DNA from: a bacterium
Lineage (GTDB): Bacteria > UBP14 > UBA6098 > B30-G16
Direction of reading: 5' to 3'
Assembly (NCBI GenBank): GCA_027007865.1
Contig: JALTEE010000095.1
Location: 1 to 10,557 of the forward strand
Length of the DNA: 10,557 nt
The position numbers and the translations under genes were made by a program. The first letter of the stretch is position 1. Each line of letters begins with the position of its first letter. The notes beneath the pieces are model-generated. The model was not told the origin of the DNA and did not search any database. It saw only the letters and a program-made list of their open reading frames with translations. Shown here in pieces: positions 1 to 6,643 of the stretch.

Positions 1-21
1 ATTTAACATTGGGGAATCCAT

Positions 22-1521
22 ATGAAACAAGAACGCTCGGTAGAAATCTATGGTAAAACGGGATGGATAATAGGCGGGCTAATCGCATTTTTTGTCCTGT
101 TATTCATTCCATTTTCGGGGCTTGCTTTTTCAGGTCGAGTTGTCCTCGCCACTGCGGTTTTGATGGCGATTTGGTGGATGAGTGAGGCAGTTCCGATTCC
201 TGCTACTGCACTATTGCCGCTTGTGATTTTTCCCGCCTTCGGCGTATTGACATCGAAGCAGGCATCCGTTCCTTACGGAGACCATAATGTATTCCTTTTC
301 CTCGGTGGTTTTTTCATTGCGAGAGCGATGGAACGGCACAATTTGCATCGTAGAATTGCGCTCAACATATTGCTCGCAGTCGGAACTGCGCAGCGCAGAA
401 TCGTGCTCGGCTTCATTCTCGCAACTGCATTTTTGTCGATGTGGATTTCAAATACCGCATCGACAATGATAATGCTTCCTATCGCGCTCGCTGTTGTCGA
501 TAAACTCGGCGAAAAAGGAACTTCATTTGCGAAATCGTTATTTCTCGGAATCGCTTATGGCGCATCTGTCGGTGGAATCGCAACACTCGTAGGAACGCCG
601 CCGAACATCGTTCTCGCAGGACAGATGCGAAACATCTTTCCAAATGCGCCGACACTCACATTCGCATCATGGCTACCTATCGGATTGCCCGTGACAATAC
701 TGATGATTCCGATAGTCCTGTGGGTTCTAACATCTGTAATATTTAAACTCGGCGGGAAAAAGCATCTCGACAAAGAATTTCTGCGCAGCGAAAGAGCATC
801 GCTCGGACCAATGTCCCGTGAGGAAAAAATTGTTCTGTTTGTTTTTGCACTCGTCGTTGTCGGATGGATTTTTAGAAAAGGATTAAATCTCGGTTTCGTC
901 TCGATACCCGGCTGGAGCGGGCTCCTCGGCATATCCAAATATGTTCACGATTCGACGGTTGCTATGTTCGGCGCTATGCTACTTTTTATAATTCCTGCGC
1001 GGGATGGCGGCAGAGTTCTCGAATGGCGAACCGCAGTGCAAATCCCGTGGGGTATCGTGCTTCTTTTTGGCGGTGGTTTCTCGCTCGCATCCGCATTCGG
1101 CGCATCGGGACTGTCACAGTGGATTGGCAATGGATTGGCAGGATTGGGAAATCTCTCGATACCGGTGTTGATTATTGCAATTTCCACAACGATGACATTT
1201 CTAACGGAATTCACATCGAACACAGCAACAGCGACATTGATGCTGCCAATACTGGCTTCTGCAGCGGTCGGAATGGGCACAGACCCACGATTGTTGATGA
1301 TTCCCGCAACGCTTTCCGATTCCTGCGCATTTATGCTGCCAGTGGCGACTCCGCCGAACGCTATCGTATTCGGCTCGGGGCAACTCAAAATCAAAGAGAT
1401 GATGAAGGCGGGAATTATATTGAACATTTTAGGCGTAATCGTAGTATTGGCTGTGATGTATTTCATCGGAATTCCCGCTCTGGGAATTCACATAGGCACG
1501 ATGCCGTTGTGGGCGAAATAG
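22..1521 (+). CDS. SLC13/DASS-family sodium:dicarboxylate (anion) symporter
   Basis: This 499-residue polytopic inner-membrane protein probably couples Na+ entry to uptake of a di- or tricarboxylate such as succinate, malate or citrate. The two pseudo-symmetric halves each carry the family's hallmark pair. The first has SNT at residues 143-145 (followed by a hydrophobic stretch ending MLP) and GTPPN at 191-195. The second has SNT at 399-401 (followed by ATATLMLPI) and ATPPN at 442-446. In VcINDY-type transporters these SNT loops and the following PP turns form the Na+ and carboxylate sites. Length matches the family (about 450-500 residues). The ATG at 22 is preceded by a purine-rich GGGGAA, about 8 bases upstream. 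The exact substrate cannot be read from sequence; sulfate or phosphate transport by a divergent member is less likely. It lies 65 bp before rfbB on the same strand, but the two show no functional link. Confidence 0.93.
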   Translation: MKQERSVEIYGKTGWIIGGLIAFFVLLFIPFSGLAFSGRVVLATAVLMAIWWMSEAVPIPATALLPLVIFPAFGVLTSKQASVPYGDHNVFLFLGGFFIARAMERHNLHRRIALNILLAVGTAQRRIVLGFILATAFLSMWISNTASTMIMLPIALAVVDKLGEKGTSFAKSLFLGIAYGASVGGIATLVGTPPNIVLAGQMRNIFPNAPTLTFASWLPIGLPVTILMIPIVLWVLTSVIFKLGGKKHLDKEFLRSERASLGPMSREEKIVLFVFALVVVGWIFRKGLNLGFVSIPGWSGLLGISKYVHDSTVAMFGAMLLFIIPARDGGRVLEWRTAVQIPWGIVLLFGGGFSLASAFGASGLSQWIGNGLAGLGNLSIPVLIIAISTTMTFLTEFTSNTATATLMLPILASAAVGMGTDPRLLMIPATLSDSCAFMLPVATPPNAIVFGSGQLKIKEMMKAGIILNILGVIVVLAVMYFIGIPALGIHIGTMPLWAK

Positions 1522-1538
1522 ATGTTAAATTCATCGAA

Positions 1539-1544
1539 TATAAT
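1539..1544 (+). promoter_or_regulatory. possible -10 box ahead of rfbB
   Basis: A perfect TATAAT sits in the AT-rich gap between the transporter and rfbB, about 43 bases before the rfbB ATG. No convincing -35 hexamer lies 16-18 bases upstream (that stretch is the transporter's 3' end). A separate rfbB promoter is therefore possible but weakly supported; read-through from the transporter is equally possible. Confidence 0.2.
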
Positions 1545-1586
1545 AAATCATCTATTTCTAAAACAAAATCTTCGTGGGAGTATTAA

Positions 1587-2582
1587 ATGGGTTACAATGT
1601 TTTGATTACAGGCGGAGCGGGATTTATCGGCTCGAATTTTGCGCGGATGCTCGTCGGCGAAAGCGACATCGAACACATAAAAATCCTCGACAAACTCACT
1701 TATGCAGGCAGCCTCGATAATCTCGAAAATATTTTGGACAATCCGAAAATCGAGTTTATTCGCGGCGATATTGCCGACCCCGACGATGCGGGCAGAGCAA
1801 TGCAAAATATAGATTGGGTCATAAATTTCGCCGCAGAATCGCATGTTGACCGCTCGCTAACAGATGCCTCGCAGTTTATCCGCACAAACATAGAAGGCGT
1901 GCGAAATCTTCTCGAAATCGCACGAGATACAAAGCCGAAAAAATTCCTGCAAATTTCGACCGATGAAGTATATGGACCTGTTCTATCGGGAGCGACGGAC
2001 GAAACCGCTCGCCTAAAGCCGTCCAGCCCGTATTCCGCATCGAAAGCGGCGGCGGATATGCTATGCAACGCATATCTCGTATCGTTCGGTGTGCCCGTGA
2101 TAATCGCTCGCAGCGCAAATAATTATGGCGCATATCAATATCCCGAAAAACTTATCCCGCGATTCGTCGCACTGGCGATGCAGAATAAAGAACTCCCTCT
2201 CTACGGCGATGGCAGATATGTCCGCGATTGGCTCTTCGTAGAAGACAACTGCCGTGCGCTTTTGCTGCTACTGCGAAAAGGCGAAATCGGCGAAATATAC
2301 AATATCGGAGCATCCGAACTGCACGAAAATATCGAAGTGGCAAAAATATTGCTCGATATACTCGAAAAGCCGCAAAAATTGCTAACAAATGTAGAAGACC
2401 GACTCGGGCACGATAGAAGATATTGCGTAGATTGGAGCGAAATCGAAAAACTCGGCTGGAAACCGAAAGCGCATTTTCACGAGCAATTTGAAAAGACAAT
2501 TTTATGGTATCGCGATAGAATAGAATGGTGGAATCATAAAACGAAAGAGGCGGAAAATTTCTACTGCAAGCCTTCGGCTTGA
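1587..2582 (+). CDS. rfbB: dTDP-glucose 4,6-dehydratase
   Basis: RfbB/RmlB converts dTDP-D-glucose to dTDP-4-keto-6-deoxy-D-glucose in the cytoplasm, the second step towards dTDP-L-rhamnose and related surface-polysaccharide sugars. The 331-residue protein is an extended SDR with every expected motif: the NAD-binding TGGAGFIG at 8-15, AAESHVDRS at 82-90, STDEVYG at 124-130 (catalytic Thr125, Asp126, Glu127), Tyr149-xxx-Lys153, NNYG at 178-181 with YPEKLIP at 185-191, and RDWLFVEDN at 213-221. Length is normal for the family. The ATG has GGGAG six bases upstream. The tail (FYCKPSA) is encoded by a palindrome that overlaps the stop codon, so the last few residues probably come from a repeat insertion. 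Other rml genes (rfbA, rfbC, rfbD) are absent from the window, so the final sugar is unknown. Confidence 0.96.
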   Translation: MGYNVLITGGAGFIGSNFARMLVGESDIEHIKILDKLTYAGSLDNLENILDNPKIEFIRGDIADPDDAGRAMQNIDWVINFAAESHVDRSLTDASQFIRTNIEGVRNLLEIARDTKPKKFLQISTDEVYGPVLSGATDETARLKPSSPYSASKAAADMLCNAYLVSFGVPVIIARSANNYGAYQYPEKLIPRFVALAMQNKELPLYGDGRYVRDWLFVEDNCRALLLLLRKGEIGEIYNIGASELHENIEVAKILLDILEKPQKLLTNVEDRLGHDRRYCVDWSEIEKLGWKPKAHFHEQFEKTILWYRDRIEWWNHKTKEAENFYCKPSA

Positions 2583-2598
2583 CACCCTTCGGCGTGCC
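2567..2598. repeat. REP-like double palindrome overlapping the rfbB stop codon (copy 1)
   Basis: CAAGCCTTCGGCTTG at 2567-2581 is a perfect 6-bp stem with a 3-base loop. It is followed at once by a second imperfect stem, CACCCTTCGGCGTG. The same two-part pattern occurs at 4932-4967, just after another gene end, so it looks like a dispersed repeat. It could help end or stabilise the rfbB transcript, but no U-tract follows, so a canonical intrinsic terminator is not supported. Confidence 0.5.
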
Positions 2599-2700
2599 TC
2601 GAAGTTGCTCCCATTCTGTCCGCTGGAATTCTATCTGTCTAAACGACTTGAAAATTGTATTGTTTTTTAAGATATAAACCTCCTACTCGCTTCGCTCGTT

Positions 2701-2722
2701 TGTCCTCCTTATTAGGGGGACA
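2701..2722 (+). terminator. hairpin downstream of rfbB, possible transcript end
   Basis: TGTCCTCC and GGGGGACA pair over eight bases (one G-U wobble when read as plus-strand RNA) around a TTATTA loop, giving a stable GC-rich hairpin about 120 bases after the rfbB stop. The minus-strand RNA would carry a C-A mismatch at that pair, so the plus-strand direction is favoured. No T-run follows directly, so calling it a terminator is tentative. Confidence 0.3.
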
Positions 2723-2909
2723 GATGTCAACGCTTCGGCATCAGGGGGTTTTGCAAGTATTCCGCCTATCCTTTCGTCAGCATCACCTCGCAATCGTGTC
2801 GCACACAATCTCGCCCTCTGTTTTGCTGTTGCTACCGATAGCACGCTTATTATTCTGACCGTGTATAGTTTTCATATCAATGTGTTTTTCAAAACATTAC
2901 ATTATTGCA

Positions 2910-2930
2910 ACATCTGATTTATCCGGATGT
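2910..2930 (-). terminator. imperfect hairpin downstream of the glycosyltransferase
   Basis: ACATC at 2910-2914 pairs with GATGT at 2926-2930, extended inward past a mismatch. It lies about 20 bases beyond the glycosyltransferase stop codon. A second imperfect stem (AATGT...ACATT, 2878-2897) lies further downstream next to T and A runs. Either could end the minus-strand transcript; neither is a textbook terminator. Confidence 0.22.
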
Positions 2931-2951
2931 GTCAGAACTTTTTCAATAGCA

Positions 2952-4685
2952 TCAAAGTCTATTTTTCTTGCGCCAGATATCTATGGTACCGAATTTTCCC
3001 TGTTTGAATGAAGTGACGGAATCGTAATTTTCGTTCAAGAACTGAACCATATCCGTTTTTTTTCGATAACTCCATCCAGCAGGAACTGCAACAGCGGCAA
3101 TGACATCGGGCATACGATGTATAACCGGGGATTCTGTTATTAAGGCAGGGCGATTATTTTTCAAAAATTTGGCTTGTTCACTGTTGGTCAATCCATCCAA
3201 ATCCCAGATTTTTAGTTTTGGGGCAAAGAAACTTATTGCGCCTATTCTGATTGTTGCGACAGATGAACCAGCAGTGATATTTTTTGCAAGCCATTTTCCA
3301 ACTACAACTTGGTCGTGCCCGTGCATTATCATAGCTACTTCTTCATTTCGAATGTATTTGCCCAGTTGCGATTTCCACGCAATAGGTGATGAAAGTAAAA
3401 TGCCAGCCAATATGATGACAATTGCTGTGCGCCCAAATCGCAGTTTTCCTGTTTCTTTCAAATTTGATACAAAGAAATATAGCCATCCACTCAAAAGCAT
3501 CGCCACCAGTGGATAAACAGGAACGATGAATCTTCCGAAAAACATCCAATCGTTTTGAGCATATATGATAAATATCAGGCTTGCCAGAATAGGACCCGAG
3601 CAAGCTTTTATTAGAAGTTTGAATTTGTCATCAAATTCGACGCGAGAAATTGTTATCAGCGCTATAAGAAACGGTCCTCCAATGGCTACTGTCCATGGAA
3701 TAATATATCTCATACCATAGAATCCGCCAAAGTGTCCCGATGGCTTTGCAATCGCAGTGTTTGGAAGCAATGCTTTATAGTAATATAGCCTGAATATTTC
3801 GTACGCCACAATTGGTAGCAGCATTATGAATAACCCTAGAAATTCATATTTTAGCGATATTCTGCTGTTTTTCCCCCGTTTGATAGTTGTAAGATACCAT
3901 ATTATTGCGTATAACGAACCTTCGGGTCGCGTTATTCCTATAAATCCAAATGATATAGCAGCAAGTATATGCCAGTAATTACTATTTTTTATCGTTGCTT
4001 TTATTCCAAAAACTAATAATAAAGTAAAAAGGGGACCTTCAAGCCCAGCCGTGGCATAGATATGAAATCCAGGGTTGACAATCAAAATTGCCGCAGAAGA
4101 GGCGAAAACTATAATTCGCTGTTTCATATCCCGCCATTCTGCGCAAATCCATAAAATTCCTGCGAGTGTCAGAATTGAAAATAGTAGTCCGAATATCCGT
4201 GCTAAATCTGGCAGTTGTAAATGTGTTATTTTGAATGTTATTGCTAATAACAATACCCATAATGGATTGGAAAAGCCCTCTACATATTCATTATCGTTAA
4301 ATGTCAAGCCGTGACCATTTGCTAATCTATCGGCATACCTGAAACTTATGTAGGCATCATCGGTAATATGAGACCAAAGATATAGTTGGGGCAATAGCAT
4401 CAGTAATATGAATCCACAGAATATTAAAAACAGGACAATTTTATCCCTCCGAATAGCGAAATATTCTTGAGAATCGCCCAGAATAGCAGATTTATCCGCG
4501 TCGGTATCTTTTGTATTGACTTGTCTATTCATCGTTTTGCCCGCATCTACTTCTCTCATATATTGCCAATATAATATCCCAAGAGCAACCAGAAGAATAC
4601 TGAGAGTATGTTCGAGGGAAAATTTTCCCTCCGTGTTCTTTGAAAACTTTCCTGATAAAACCGAGAGTGCAATTATTATCAACAC
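2952..4685 (-). CDS. polytopic GT-C glycosyltransferase, AftB/ZomB-like
   Basis: This membrane protein (577 residues from the GTG at 4685) has about a dozen hydrophobic segments and the motif set of the AftB/ZomB-like GT-C families. The first external loop has the Asp-Asp pair (DD at 109-110, in TDDAYISFRYA) followed by VEGFSNPLW at 135-143. Further along are GLEGPLF at 214-220, TRPEG at 252-256, LLPNTAIAK at 306-314, GRFIVPVYP at 384-392, and a soluble C-terminal part with WDLDGLT at 494-500. Such enzymes transfer a sugar from a polyprenyl-phosphate carrier to an extracytoplasmic acceptor; donor and acceptor are unknown here. The N-terminus is odd. The GTG start has no ribosome-binding site, while a good site and an ATG pair at 4706/4703 open the same frame but meet TAG at 4694-4692, four codons later. 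About 80 residues, including one hydrophobic segment, precede the usual first membrane helix. It could be a nonsense mutant, a reinitiation product, or a gene truly starting near residue 43 or 52. Confidence 0.82.
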   Translation of the reverse strand: MLIIIALSVLSGKFSKNTEGKFSLEHTLSILLVALGILYWQYMREVDAGKTMNRQVNTKDTDADKSAILGDSQEYFAIRRDKIVLFLIFCGFILLMLLPQLYLWSHITDDAYISFRYADRLANGHGLTFNDNEYVEGFSNPLWVLLLAITFKITHLQLPDLARIFGLLFSILTLAGILWICAEWRDMKQRIIVFASSAAILIVNPGFHIYATAGLEGPLFTLLLVFGIKATIKNSNYWHILAAISFGFIGITRPEGSLYAIIWYLTTIKRGKNSRISLKYEFLGLFIMLLPIVAYEIFRLYYYKALLPNTAIAKPSGHFGGFYGMRYIIPWTVAIGGPFLIALITISRVEFDDKFKLLIKACSGPILASLIFIIYAQNDWMFFGRFIVPVYPLVAMLLSGWLYFFVSNLKETGKLRFGRTAIVIILAGILLSSPIAWKSQLGKYIRNEEVAMIMHGHDQVVVGKWLAKNITAGSSVATIRIGAISFFAPKLKIWDLDGLTNSEQAKFLKNNRPALITESPVIHRMPDVIAAVAVPAGWSYRKKTDMVQFLNENYDSVTSFKQGKFGTIDIWRKKNRL

Positions 4686-4691
4686 TACTGC

Positions 4692-4716
4692 CTATACAAT
4701 CATCATAATCCTCACC
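4692..4716 (-). promoter_or_regulatory. ribosome-binding site and four-codon minicistron before the glycosyltransferase
   Basis: On the minus strand, GGTGAGG at 4716-4710 is placed well for ATG ATG at 4706-4701. The frame then reads Ile, Val and stops at TAG (4694-4692). After two sense codons (GCA, GTA) the long glycosyltransferase frame has GTG then TTG. The minicistron and the long frame are the same frame, so removing the TAG would give one continuous protein with a hydrophobic start (MMIV-AVVLIIIALSVL). Either a nonsense mutation or a stop-and-restart leader would explain it. Confidence 0.6.
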
Positions 4717-4778
4717 GTGTTTAAATTGCAATTTGAATTTGTTCCCCCTCGATTATTCGATGAAAATTCTTTGTCATA

Positions 4779-4807
4779 AGTATGCCTAACAGACCGCACA
4801 TAGTCAA
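4779..4807 (-). promoter_or_regulatory. sigma70-type promoter for the glycosyltransferase gene
   Basis: On the minus strand, TTGACT (4807-4802; 5 of 6 to consensus) and CATACT (4784-4779; 4 of 6) are separated by exactly 17 bases. Transcription would start near 4772, giving a leader of about 65 bases before the ATG pair at 4706/4703. This suggests the glycosyltransferase is transcribed separately from the B' gene upstream of it. Confidence 0.55.
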
Positions 4808-4915
4808 TAGACATTTTTCAATCTGTGCAATTTGTGTATTGGATATTATGTTCAAATTTCCTCTCTCTTAGGAAGAAGGTGTCTTACCCAAACAGGATAG
4901 GTGAGGGGCTTTTCG

Positions 4916-5027
4916 CCACCGTTCCATCGCACAAGCGTTCCGCTTGACCACCAGCCTTCGGCGCTCACAGATGTCGCTCCTGGTGGTCGCTCGGGTTATC
5001 TTGCAATCACCACCGTTCCATCGCACA
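4916..5027. repeat. 18-bp direct repeat spanning the 3' end of gene B' and the region after it
   Basis: The sequence ccaccgttccatcgcaca occurs at 5010-5027, inside the last codons of B', and again at 4916-4933 beyond its stop, 94 bases away. Between the copies lie the B' stop codon and the palindromic repeat at 4932-4988. The arrangement looks like a short duplication bracketing an inserted element, or slippage that copied the 3' end of the gene. Confidence 0.6.
4932..4988. repeat. REP-like palindromic element after gene B' (copy 2)
   Basis: Part one, aagcgttccgctt (4933-4945), is a 5-bp stem with a 3-base loop. Part two holds CTTCGGCG and is enclosed by a perfect 9-bp inverted repeat, gaccaccag (4946-4954) and ctggtggtc (4980-4988). 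The order 'CAAGCsTTCsGCTTGAC, ACC, CTTCGGCG' matches the element at the rfbB stop (2567-2598). No T-run follows on the minus strand, so it may protect the 3' end of the mRNA rather than terminate it. Confidence 0.5.
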
Positions 5028-6057
5028 CAATTTCTTCCTCGCACTCTATTGTATATAGATACAATCCTTCTGTCAAGGAATTTCCGCTATCATCGCGTCC
5101 GTCCCATCGCGCTGCGCTTTTTGCTGCTGTGCCTGTGGGAACTTTTATCGTTCTGACCTGATGCGAGTGCATATCGAATATTCTAATTGTCGCTTCTTTT
5201 TCGCCAATTCTTTCGAATGTGAACTGGGAAAAATCGTTCTTCCCGTCGCCGTTTGGGGTGAAGGGATTGGGAACGCGGGAGCAGGTGTATTCTTGCTGTG
5301 CCAGTTCGCACGCGTTTCCTCCGCCGGGAATGGCGCCGGGCTCGAGCTCGTAGCCAGGCATTCCTGCAGCAACAAACAACATATTAGAAGCAAAATGATA
5401 CTCGTCAGGATATGTAATATTTAGCAATTCCCACCAGCCTGTGGATGTGGCGAGAATTACAAATGTGCTACAATTCCCTTCCTGGCGAAAAGGATATGAT
5501 ATTGCTGCAACAGGATAGATGGTATTCCCGCCTTTTATAACATAGAAAGGATATGCATTCTCACCACAGGATATTGCTGGAGGTGTTCTCAATATAAAAG
5601 GATTAACACCATTGGTGAAAGGGGGAAAAGGTATTATTTGAAACGAATCAATACATGTCCAAAGTTCGTATCTGCAAGAATCACCTATTTCAAGCGTCGT
5701 ATGCCAACGCGGGTCCGAAAGTAGGTCATTAGCAGAGGGGAAAAACATATCGGAAGGTGTCCAGTAAACTACATTGCCCTTTTTGGCAAATTCAATTATC
5801 AGAGATTTTGTCTCGTAATCATACAAATGAGGACCGCAGGAAATCCAAAGCATATCCATATTCATAAGATTATCCCAACCTTCATCTGAAACAAAATGAG
5901 TCTCGGCTCCATGGGCGACAAGCGTGTCAAGAAAATATGACCAACACCAATCCAAATTGCAACTATTAGTGTCGTCCCACAAAAGTTTTTGTGAATGTGC
6001 GAATGCGTTGAAAAAAAGTAAATTCACCAATATTACAATAAGAATATATTTTTTCAT
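4996..6057 (-). CDS. exported protein with GATase/DUF4350-like N-domain and FlgD-like C-domain (B')
   Basis: Paralogue of the gene at 6644-7717. The start is set at the second of two ATGs (6057), which has GGAG seven bases upstream; this gives 353 residues. A signal peptide (1-20, ending FFNAFA) is followed by a domain beginning KLLWDD with DTLVAHGAETHFVSDEGW (44-61) and MNMDMLWIS (65-73). That pattern resembles GATase-like/DUF4350 Rossmann folds, though I see no catalytic Cys-His-Glu set. Shared with the paralogue are DLLSD (111-115), TNGV (148-151), SCGEN (163-167) and EGNCSTFV (193-200). The C-terminal 98 residues (256-353) form a FlgD-Ig/CHU_C-like domain starting EYTCSRVPNPFTPNGDGKND and ending GLYLYTIE...VVIAR. 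Domains of this kind act as sorting or cell-surface modules in FCB bacteria. It starts 21 bases after the A' stop, so the two are probably co-transcribed. The precise function is unknown. Confidence 0.8.
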   Translation of the reverse strand: MKKYILIVILVNLLFFNAFAHSQKLLWDDTNSCNLDWCWSYFLDTLVAHGAETHFVSDEGWDNLMNMDMLWISCGPHLYDYETKSLIIEFAKKGNVVYWTPSDMFFPSANDLLSDPRWHTTLEIGDSCRYELWTCIDSFQIIPFPPFTNGVNPFILRTPPAISCGENAYPFYVIKGGNTIYPVAAISYPFRQEGNCSTFVILATSTGWWELLNITYPDEYHFASNMLFVAAGMPGYELEPGAIPGGGNACELAQQEYTCSRVPNPFTPNGDGKNDFSQFTFERIGEKEATIRIFDMHSHQVRTIKVPTGTAAKSAARWDGRDDSGNSLTEGLYLYTIECEEEIVCDGTVVIAR

Positions 6058-6078
6058 CATAATTCTCCAACACAGCAT

Positions 6079-6627
6079 CTACCATGTGACTGTCGCTATT
6101 ACCCACCAATAATTTGCAGTTCCCTCGGATTGCACAATTATCCCATGGCTGTCAGGAATGGTCATACTTGATATAGATTCAATATATCCGTCATCTGCAA
6201 CTGTGACAGTTACCGAACCTGTCGATATATTTCTAATAGCATATATTCGTCCTTCACAAGTGGTTGCATTTGGCAATGTCACAGTAATTGGAGCATCAGC
6301 AAGAATTGTAAAATTTTCTTCTCCGATGGTTCCAGCACTTAGGTCAATGTCGGTTGATCTTCTCAAAAATTTAGTAGCCATAGAGCCATCGAACTGCAAT
6401 GTGGAGTTTGGCGTTGGGTTGTTTATTCCGAGCTTTCCGGGGTGGTCTTCGCTGAAGAATGCGGCGGTATAATTGTGTGGGACAACCACATTATTTCCGA
6501 AAGCATAGGAAAAGTCGCCATCGACTTTGTTTTTGCGACCACCTGTATTTGCAATCTGTGCTCTCATTTCGGGTTATGCAAATATAAGCGCAAAAGCGAT
6601 ACACATAACAACCATCGTATATCTCAT
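6079..6627 (-). pseudogene. truncated, interrupted paralogue of the beta-roll surface protein (A')
   Basis: A ribosome-binding site (GGAGGG, 6637-6632) and ATG ATG (6630-6625) open a frame encoding a signal peptide, MRYTMVVMCIAFALIFA. It stops at TAA (6576-6574), right where signal peptidase would cut. The same frame resumes after two codons at ATG 6567 and runs 162 codons to TAG at 6081-6079. The first part of that stretch (GGRKNKVDGDFSYAFGNN, then HNYTAAFFS) aligns with residues 815-845 of the large protein at 7735-10434 (AGGNNNTVSGDYSFAFGNG, NNYEAAFYS). The N-terminal domain and all earlier repeats are missing. The remaining tail (TLQFDGSMATKFLRR..., ending YWWVIATVTW) differs from that of the large protein. 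Most likely an internal deletion plus a nonsense codon. Reinitiation at 6567 would give a protein without export signal, and no ribosome-binding site precedes it. It lies 13 bases after B and 21 before B'. Confidence 0.72.
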
Positions 6628-6643
6628 CATTCCCTCCGGTTTT

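Larger units (their letters stand above)
2583..2951. other. convergent intergenic region without a recognisable gene
   Basis: These 369 bases separate the ends of rfbB (plus strand) and the glycosyltransferase (minus strand). They contain the repeat at the rfbB end, a hairpin at 2701-2722, and imperfect inverted repeats near 2878-2897 and 2910-2930. A 67-codon open frame on the plus strand (2655-2858) has no ribosome-binding site and a composition unlike a protein, and it crosses the hairpins. I see no RNA gene. Confidence 0.6.

Noticed and set aside
945..1466. 173-codon open frame on the minus strand inside the transporter gene
   Set aside because: It is antisense to a well-supported transporter with all family motifs and lies within its coding sequence; its composition simply reflects the opposite strand.
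1023..1586. 187-codon open frame on the plus strand overlapping the transporter's 3' half
   Set aside because: It is a shifted reading of the transporter, which is intact to its own stop; the low-complexity peptide resembles no family.
2655..2858. 67-codon open frame on the plus strand in the convergent gap
   Set aside because: It has no ribosome-binding site, its codons run through palindromes and hairpins, and the peptide looks like a translated repeat region rather than a protein.
4525..4731. 68-codon frame on the minus strand ahead of the glycosyltransferase as a separate small gene or a frameshifted N-terminus
   Set aside because: It begins at a TTG without a ribosome-binding site and overlaps the hydrophobic frame that continues into the enzyme. 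The in-frame amber explains the region better than a frameshift.
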